In this document: positions 34,844-40,045 of the stretch, one piece after another
Layout of the letters: each line of letters starts with the position of its first letter
How positions within the stretch are numbered: position 1 is the stretch's first letter
Source: a virus
Direction: 5' to 3' (one strand)
Virus record (IMG/VR): IMGVR_UViG_3300032288_004525
Location: 1 to 40,045 of that record
DNA: 40,045 nt
Notes under the pieces: model-generated
Seen by the model: only the letters and a program-made list of their open reading frames with translations
Databases searched by the model: none
Told to the model about the DNA's origin: nothing
Position numbers and translations under genes: made by a program

Positions 34844-36066
34844 TGCCTTATACTGGTGCAAATAATAACTTCAGAATAAGAGGTTCCGACATAGGTGCGG
34901 GCCCTTATGGTTTAATACCACTAGAATTTTTCATAGACGCTTATCCTAATATTTTTCCAAACTTCAAAAAATCTAACTTATGGTTGATGGGTGATAATCA
35001 ATACGGTCAACTAGGTGATGGTACTGTAATACATAGATCATCACCAGTTCAATTATCAACAAGTGTAGCAAACAATTGGAATAAGATTAGTGCTGGAGAT
35101 AATTTTAATGTTTCTATAAATAGCAACACCGAGACAACACTATTCAATAGTCAAGGTTTTTCTTGGGGCAATAATAACTATGGTCAATTGGGTGACAATA
35201 CCATGGTCAATAAATCTTCTCCCGTTCTTTTTCAATCTTCTACTGATGTTTCTTGTGGATGGAATCACATATCTACTATTACAAACAATGGTGATTATCG
35301 TTATCTATGGACATGGGGAAGAAATGATTACGGACAACTAGGTGATGGTACCACAATACATAGATCATCACCAGTTCAAGTCGCAGGCAATTTTATTTGG
35401 TCCCAAGTATCTTGTCGCGCATGGAATACAGCAGCAACTAAAATAGACGGTACATTGTGGACATGGGGAAGAAATGATTACGGACAACTAGGTGATGGTA
35501 CCACAATACACAAGTCTTCACCCGTCCAAACAGTCGGTGCTGGTACTACATGGAAAATAGTTTCCTGTGGTGTAAATCATATGGCGGCAATCAAAACCGA
35601 TGGTACTCTTTGGAGTTGGGGTGTTAATGATCAAGGTCAATTAGGTGATGGTACAAGAATACATAGATCATCACCAGTTCAAGTAGGTGTTGACACTACA
35701 TGGAGAACTCTTTCTTGCGGTACTAATTATACAGCAGCAATCAAAACTGATGGTACATTATGGTCTTGGGGTTATAACGATTTAGGTCAATTAGGAGATG
35801 AAACTCAAACACACAGGTCTTCACCTGTTCAAACTATAGCAGCAGGTACAAAGTGGAAGTATGTGTCATGTAGCAATCATACAGCAGCAATCAAAACTGA
35901 TGGTACATTATGGTTGTGGGGTTATAATAATCTAGGTCAACTTGGTACGAATGATATCGAACATAGGTCTTCACCTGTTCAAACTGTATCACCAACTACA
36001 AATTGGATGAGAGTTGCTGCCGGTAATACACACACCATCATGATTCGTGAAAGTAATTTTTTCTAG
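34843..36066 (+). CDS. RCC1-type seven-bladed propeller protein 2
   Basis: A 407-residue protein with seven well-kept RCC1 repeats, the most regular of the three copies: LWLMGDNQYGQLGDG, FSWGNNNYGQLGDN, LWTWGRNDYGQLGDG twice, LWSWGVNDQGQLGDG, LWSWGYNDLGQLGDE and LWLWGYNNLGQLGTN, each followed by HRSSPVQ or close to it and by a TAAIKTDG strand. The N-terminal ~40 residues (NNNFRIRGSDIGAG) are a different attachment-like segment. Two blades share a 53-nt identical stretch, pointing to recent duplication or gene conversion. It would form a closed seven-bladed propeller. Confidence 0.87.
   Translation: MPYTGANNNFRIRGSDIGAGPYGLIPLEFFIDAYPNIFPNFKKSNLWLMGDNQYGQLGDGTVIHRSSPVQLSTSVANNWNKISAGDNFNVSINSNTETTLFNSQGFSWGNNNYGQLGDNTMVNKSSPVLFQSSTDVSCGWNHISTITNNGDYRYLWTWGRNDYGQLGDGTTIHRSSPVQVAGNFIWSQVSCRAWNTAATKIDGTLWTWGRNDYGQLGDGTTIHKSSPVQTVGAGTTWKIVSCGVNHMAAIKTDGTLWSWGVNDQGQLGDGTRIHRSSPVQVGVDTTWRTLSCGTNYTAAIKTDGTLWSWGYNDLGQLGDETQTHRSSPVQTIAAGTKWKYVSCSNHTAAIKTDGTLWLWGYNNLGQLGTNDIEHRSSPVQTVSPTTNWMRVAAGNTHTIMIRESNFF
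35308..35510 (+). repeat. Pair of 53-bp identical direct repeats in RCC1 gene 2
   Basis: Bases 35308-35360 and 35458-35510 are identical and 150 bp apart, one blade unit. They encode the WTWGRNDYGQLGDGTTIH part of adjacent blades. Such identity in an otherwise diverging repeat family indicates recent duplication or conversion. Confidence 0.85.
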
Positions 36067-36103
36067 AAAGATTTTTGAGTTGATTAATCATTTAGTTAAA
36101 ATC

Positions 36104-36577
36104 ATGGCAATTGATGGGTTTTTTACTACAAAAGATGCACATAATACATGTTCTATTGTTATGGATCTTTCTTATGAAAAAACAACATTCGGTGAGAAAA
36201 TATCAAATTTCAATATGATACCGGAGAATGCTAATGAAATGTTTTCTAACATACTAAATACAAAGATTGAGGTTGATGAGCCGAGTTCTGGTGTATTTTT
36301 CAAACCAGTCTCTTGGATTCACTTTGAAAATTTCGAAAGTAGTAATGAATGGTTGTTTTTTTGTGCGTTGTCCGAAACAACACTGAATATCTTTGAGCAT
36401 CAATCCGGCGCTACGACTGCGTTAGACGGTTACGAGTTCAATTATAGAAATTTATTTGAATGGGATTTACAACTCAATTTTATGTTGAAACCGGGTCAAG
36501 GTGTACTTTTTAGACCATGGTTATTTCATAGTTTCAATGGAGGCCTAATTCAAATGTTTAAACTGAGAGAAGTATAA
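36104..36577 (+). CDS. Putative double-stranded beta-helix (2OG-oxygenase-like) protein
   Basis: A 157-residue protein from ATG at 36104; a GTG at 36047 would add 19 residues and overlap the RCC1 stop. No clear ribosome site exists for either. The C-terminal half looks like a jelly-roll: a WIHFENF strand, WLFFCALSETTLNIFEHQSG, and the closing LKPGQGVLFRPWLFHSF, which resembles the distal His region of small 2OG-Fe(II) oxygenases or cupins. A full metal triad (HxD...H) is not evident, so enzyme function is only possible. It ends with TAATG at the third RCC1 gene, and may modify or attach propellers. Confidence 0.6.
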   Translation: MAIDGFFTTKDAHNTCSIVMDLSYEKTTFGEKISNFNMIPENANEMFSNILNTKIEVDEPSSGVFFKPVSWIHFENFESSNEWLFFCALSETTLNIFEHQSGATTALDGYEFNYRNLFEWDLQLNFMLKPGQGVLFRPWLFHSFNGGLIQMFKLREV

Positions 36578-37764
36578 TGGCAGCAACAAACTTTCAAGTT
36601 AATGGTATTGATTTTGATGATGCCTACGTCAGAAAAGATGTTTTTACTAATATGAGTTCGCTATGGACTTGGGGAAATGGTGCTTCGGGACAATTGGCCA
36701 ATGGTGGTTCTGGTACTGGTAATCATAGGTCTTTACCAGGTCAGATAACGGCAGATGCTAATACTTGGAAAAAATGTTTTAGTTTAGCAAGTGGATCGAG
36801 ATTTGCTATAGCAAATAATGGCACATTATGGTGTTGGGGTTATAATGCTAATTATGTTTTGGGTAATGGTACCAATACAAATGTATTAACTCCAATAAAA
36901 CTAAATGCCGGAAACAATTGGATGCAGGTTACATCAATAGGTGGTTTAACTGCTGCACTGAAGAATGACGGAACTGCATGGTGGTGGGGTAATTATGCCA
37001 ATAGATCAACACCCTCTCAATACGGTGTTGATACAGATTGGATTCATATTGATGGAGGTTATGCACTTAAGTCTAATGGTTCATTATATGAAATGAGATT
37101 GAATGTCGTTAACATTTTAAATGTAACCGCTAATACGTTACCCTTAAATTTTGGAACCAATAACAAATATATCAGCGGCACCATTAACTATGGTGGCGCG
37201 ATCATCAAAACTGATGGTACACTATGGACTTTTGGAAACAACAACTACGGTGAATTAGGAGATAATACTTTTGGTCTACATAGATCATCACCAGTTCAAG
37301 TATATGGTGGTGGTACATGGAAAGATGTATCTTATCGTAGAATCGGAACTTCTGGTGCAGTAGTCGGAGCAATCACAGCTAACGGTATGTTACATATGTG
37401 GGGCCATAATACAAATGGTAATTTAGGAATTGGATCAAATTCTCATAGATCAATACCGACAGTATTATATGTAACAACTTCTAATCCTAATAGCTGGATG
37501 AAAGTTAGTGCACCTAATTCAGCTCAAACTATAGCAGCATATCCTATTGGTAATAGAGAAGTTTTAGAACCTACGGTCGCCCTTTCTTCTGATGGTACCG
37601 CTTGGTCTTGGGGTATGGGTACATCCGGTCAATTAGGTGATAATAATACTGCGCAGCCCGGTACTACACATAGATCATTTCCTGGACAAATACGCACTGG
37701 TCAAGTATGGATAGATATATCAAGTTGTATGGGAATAACTAAATTTGATTTCGAATCTACATAA
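36577..37764 (+). CDS. RCC1-type seven-bladed propeller protein 3
   Basis: A 395-residue protein with seven RCC1-like repeats, more diverged than in copy 2: LWTWGNGASGQLANG, LWCWGYNANYVLGNG, AWWWGNYANRS, a degenerate LYEMRLN repeat, LWTFGNNNYGELGDN, LHMWGHNTNGNLG and AWSWGMGTSGQLGDN, with HRSSPVQ or related ends. The N-terminal ~25 residues (NFQVNGIDFDDAYVRKDV) again differ from the other two, fitting the idea of different attachment tags on a shared propeller. It starts by TAATG overlap with the preceding gene. Confidence 0.83.
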   Translation: MAATNFQVNGIDFDDAYVRKDVFTNMSSLWTWGNGASGQLANGGSGTGNHRSLPGQITADANTWKKCFSLASGSRFAIANNGTLWCWGYNANYVLGNGTNTNVLTPIKLNAGNNWMQVTSIGGLTAALKNDGTAWWWGNYANRSTPSQYGVDTDWIHIDGGYALKSNGSLYEMRLNVVNILNVTANTLPLNFGTNNKYISGTINYGGAIIKTDGTLWTFGNNNYGELGDNTFGLHRSSPVQVYGGGTWKDVSYRRIGTSGAVVGAITANGMLHMWGHNTNGNLGIGSNSHRSIPTVLYVTTSNPNSWMKVSAPNSAQTIAAYPIGNREVLEPTVALSSDGTAWSWGMGTSGQLGDNNTAQPGTTHRSFPGQIRTGQVWIDISSCMGITKFDFEST

Positions 37765-37767
37765 ATA
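37760..37767 (+). promoter_or_regulatory. Near-consensus late promoter CATAAATA before the glycosyltransferase genes
   Basis: One mismatch to TATAAATA; the predicted start near 37773 leaves a 20-nt leader with TAGGTGA ahead of the ATG at 37793. It overlaps the RCC1 stop. A plausible start of the glycosyltransferase unit. Confidence 0.4.
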
Positions 37768-37792
37768 GTATATTAGAATAGGTGATGATATT

Positions 37793-39097
37793 ATGAATGG
37801 TGATCCTTTAACAACTGTAAAATTTCTCATGTCTATACATCAGAACGATGATGCTAAAATTGTTCTAGATGTGATGAAGAAATATTGTATAAGTCTACAG
37901 CAAATAGATGCTGTTGGTGAACTATATTCGAAGATGAGAGAGTTCAGTGGCTGTTATGAAATGTGTCAAAAAGCTTTGACCTTGATCAAAACAGATGAAG
38001 AGTTGATATCAGTCAAATCAAACATGATAAGGGCGCTGATATCACTCAATAAACCTATAGAGGCATTAGATTGCCTTGATTTTCTAGAAGACAAACTTCC
38101 AAACAATCAAAGTAATCGTATGGATAGAGCTATGTGCCTCTTTCTTTTAAACAAGAAAGATGATGCAGAATCTATATTGAGAGAGATATTGGAAGAGCCA
38201 CATTCAACCGAATTAGATAAAAAAATAAGATTCAATCTTGGTACTTATAATCTAAGAAAAGGATTATTCAAAGAAGGTCTTAGAGGTTTTCTGGTTGATG
38301 GGCGGAAAGTGGATATTTGGAGAAAGTATGATCTTCCTATATCAAATATTTGGACGGGAGGTCCAAAACCAGACAAAACTATAATGGTTTGCACTGAGGG
38401 AGGTTTAGGAGATGAGTTTATATCTATCAGGTTTATGAAGCATCTGAAAGATATAGGTATGAATCCTATATGGTATACTGATAGAGAAGACCTTGCCAAA
38501 ATATTCGAAAGAAATGGATATCAAGTTGTCACATCCCTCAATGATTATAAGAAAGAATGGTTATGGTGTTATGGTATGGCAACACCTTGTTATCTAGACT
38601 TAGAAGAAGATGATCTTTGGTATGGGCCATATCTGCAACCTATTCGCCGAAAAAAAATATTACCTGGAAAATTGAAGATAGGTCTCAAGTGTTCGGGTAA
38701 TGCAAAGTATGATCAAGACTTGCACAGGACAATACCTTTCAAAGAAGTGATTGATTGCCTACCAAAAGATGCGACAATCTATTCATTTCATGTAGACGAA
38801 GATATCGATGATCCTCGTGTTGTATCTCTAAGAGATAATATAAAATCTTGGGAAGATACTTTAGATTACCTAGATCAGATGGATGTGGTTGTTTCTAGCT
38901 GTACCTCATTACCGCATGCCTCTGGTGCGCTAGGTAAGAAAACGATAGTTATGGTACCTATCTTGACATATTATACATGGACATATCCTACAAAACATAC
39001 AAAATGGTATTCAGAAAATACAACTGTATTGAGGCAAGTAGAGTATGATAATTGGAATGCACCTCTCAGTGAATTGAAAGAACTTTTTGATGTATAG
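37793..39097 (+). CDS. TPR plus glycosyltransferase family 9-like protein
   Basis: A 434-residue protein. The N-terminal ~180 residues are helical TPR-type repeats (AKIVLDVMKKYCISLQQIDA; PIEALDCLDFLEDKLPNNQS; KDDAESILREILEEP). From ~195 a GT-B fold begins with the GGLGDEFISIRFMKHL motif, the donor-side loop of heptosyltransferase-like (GT9) enzymes. Further on are LKIGLKCSGN and VVSSCTSLPHASGALGKKTIV, which resembles the HLAAALG nucleotide-sugar binding motif. It may transfer a sugar to lipopolysaccharide or to virion proteins; the substrate cannot be told. It is followed by two further glycosyltransferase-like genes. Confidence 0.8.
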   Translation: MNGDPLTTVKFLMSIHQNDDAKIVLDVMKKYCISLQQIDAVGELYSKMREFSGCYEMCQKALTLIKTDEELISVKSNMIRALISLNKPIEALDCLDFLEDKLPNNQSNRMDRAMCLFLLNKKDDAESILREILEEPHSTELDKKIRFNLGTYNLRKGLFKEGLRGFLVDGRKVDIWRKYDLPISNIWTGGPKPDKTIMVCTEGGLGDEFISIRFMKHLKDIGMNPIWYTDREDLAKIFERNGYQVVTSLNDYKKEWLWCYGMATPCYLDLEEDDLWYGPYLQPIRRKKILPGKLKIGLKCSGNAKYDQDLHRTIPFKEVIDCLPKDATIYSFHVDEDIDDPRVVSLRDNIKSWEDTLDYLDQMDVVVSSCTSLPHASGALGKKTIVMVPILTYYTWTYPTKHTKWYSENTTVLRQVEYDNWNAPLSELKELFDV

Positions 39098-39779
39098 TCG
39101 ATACACTTTTTTGATGATATCTACGATCAATTCAACCTATGGTAATATAGATAGTTATACCAGATTCAAACAAACTGTCGAAGCAATAGATTCTGTTATA
39201 AATAAAGTTCCTGGTTGCAAGATACTCTTCGTTGATAACTCTAACACACCGATTCAAGAAAGTTGGAGGAATATCATTGAATCAAAGGTCACAGTTTTCC
39301 ACCAACTCGAACACAATCTATTCAGTATTATAGGAAATATACACAAACTAAAAAGTGCATCGGAAACAAATATGATGTACAGAGCTTTCGATTTACTCAA
39401 AGAGTATAACTTATTAGGTGAAAGAATATTCAAATTGTCTGGCCGTTATCGTCTTGCAGATAGTTTTGATGTTGGTATATACAATAATCCTATATTTCAA
39501 GATAAGTATGCATTTGTGGTAAAACAATGGGCTTCAACCTACGATAACTGGTTGACAAAAAGAACAATTATGAGATTGGAAACAGCACTTATATCTTTCA
39601 CACCCAGTCTATTAGATGAATTTCAATCTTTTTTACCCGGTGTTTTATGGCAAACAATGAAAACTGATGATTGTATAGAAGAAGCTCTATTCGAATACAT
39701 ACCTCATAATAAAATTATACCTCTAGAACTTGTTCATGTGGAAGCCGAAAAGGCAGAAGGTGGGTTTATATTTCAATGA
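39090..39779 (+). CDS. Putative GT-A-type glycosyltransferase
   Basis: A 229-residue protein read from ATG at 39090, overlapping the previous gene by eight bases; ATG at 39114 is an alternative. The N-terminus has an alternating Rossmann-like pattern (CKILFVDNSNTPI), then IFKLSGRYRLADSFD, of the kind in GT-A-like proteins of phage and bacterial glycan clusters. The C-terminal ALFEYIPHNKIIPLE and VHVEAEKAEGGFIF segments are also of that type. No classical DxD is certain. It overlaps the next GT gene as ATGA, so the two are probably translationally coupled. Confidence 0.62.
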   Translation: MYSRYTFLMISTINSTYGNIDSYTRFKQTVEAIDSVINKVPGCKILFVDNSNTPIQESWRNIIESKVTVFHQLEHNLFSIIGNIHKLKSASETNMMYRAFDLLKEYNLLGERIFKLSGRYRLADSFDVGIYNNPIFQDKYAFVVKQWASTYDNWLTKRTIMRLETALISFTPSLLDEFQSFLPGVLWQTMKTDDCIEEALFEYIPHNKIIPLELVHVEAEKAEGGFIFQ

Positions 39780-40045
39780 AAACTGCTGCATATACTATTT
39801 GTAAGAATGAGATCAACCGAGTCGATCAGTGGATCTACTATACCAAAGATTTTGACTACAGAGTTGTACTCGATACTGGATCAACCGACGGTACATATGA
39901 GGCGTTACAAAAAGTACCAGGTATCATACTTGAACAGTTGATTATGCCCAAGTTTAGATTTGATATACCTCGGAATTATAATCTGAACATGATACCTGAA
40001 GATGTTGAATGGTGTCTTTCACCTGATATGGATGAATATTTCTCA
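39776..40045 (+). CDS. Glycosyltransferase family 2 (partial; C-terminus beyond window)
   Basis: The ATG at 39776 overlaps the previous stop (ATGA), and the frame stays open to the end, giving 90 residues. The start MKTAAYTICKNE carries the CKNE motif of GT2 proteins, followed by VVLDTGSTDGTYEAL, the nucleotide-binding loop, and CLSPDMDEYF, where DMD fits a DxD metal site. It therefore belongs to the GT-A family 2 group. Its acceptor is unknown; it joins the TPR-GT and GT-A-like genes in a right-hand glycosylation unit. Confidence 0.83.
   Translation, partial: MKTAAYTICKNEINRVDQWIYYTKDFDYRVVLDTGSTDGTYEALQKVPGIILEQLIMPKFRFDIPRNYNLNMIPEDVEWCLSPDMDEYFS

Noticed and set aside
35115-35122. TATAAATA inside RCC1 gene 2
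   Set aside because: Deep inside a coding region with no gene start nearby; likely chance. The same applies to the match at 39197-39204.
1-40045. tRNA genes or rRNA
   Set aside because: Gaps between genes are too short, and no cloverleaf-like sequence was noticed in them.

Overview
The window is a tail, baseplate and fibre region of a T4-like myovirus (contractile-tailed phage). It is AT-rich by eye, densely packed with many stop/start overlaps, and has no gene-free stretch over 300 bases. Recognisable T4 families are gp4, gp26, a gp19/gp54-type tail tube fold, gp48, gp53, gp27, gp5 (OB and needle parts), gp25, gp6, gp7 and gp8. Several copies of the T4-type late promoter TATAAATA sit in intergenic positions. 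The fibre architecture (S74 chaperone fibre, Mtd-like N-termini, DUF4815-type giant, glycine-rich tip, LamG and RCC1 adhesins) resembles marine or freshwater T4-like phages of the cyanophage/pelagiphage type. The host cannot be named from this window.

Layout. A leftward block (about 3386 to <1) holds gp4 head-completion nuclease, an unassigned 164-aa protein, a tail-tube-fold protein, gp26, a small ORF overlapping the gp26 end, and a protein with a tail-lysozyme-like domain that runs off the left edge. A 36-bp divergent gap with a perfect TATAAATA separates it from the rightward block. That block starts with the baseplate (gp48, gp53, gp27-like hub, split gp5, gp25, gp6, gp7, gp8; 3423-15072) and continues with a 1962-aa DUF4815-type structural protein. 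From about 21 kb it becomes a fibre/adhesin island: a hexapeptide-repeat protein, a small coiled-coil protein, an S74 fibre, two fibres with shared AN-rich repeats, a 1901-aa protein with eight LamG-like modules and a polyglycine tip-like protein. Three seven-bladed RCC1-type propeller proteins follow, with a DUF4376-like assembly factor and a DSBH-like small protein between them. The right edge enters a glycosyltransferase cluster (TPR-GT9-like, GT-A-like, GT2).

How they work together. The left and central genes build the tail tube, hub, needle and wedge. The fibre island decorates the baseplate with a large set of carbohydrate-binding-type folds. The glycosyltransferases may modify host surface glycans or virion proteins. 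The most notable points are a probable programmed -1 frameshift at the end of gp26, just upstream of the lysozyme-domain gene as in lambda G/GT; a gp5 split in two without its lysozyme domain while a lysozyme-like domain sits in a leftward gene; and the three RCC1 propeller paralogues with near-identical DNA repeats.
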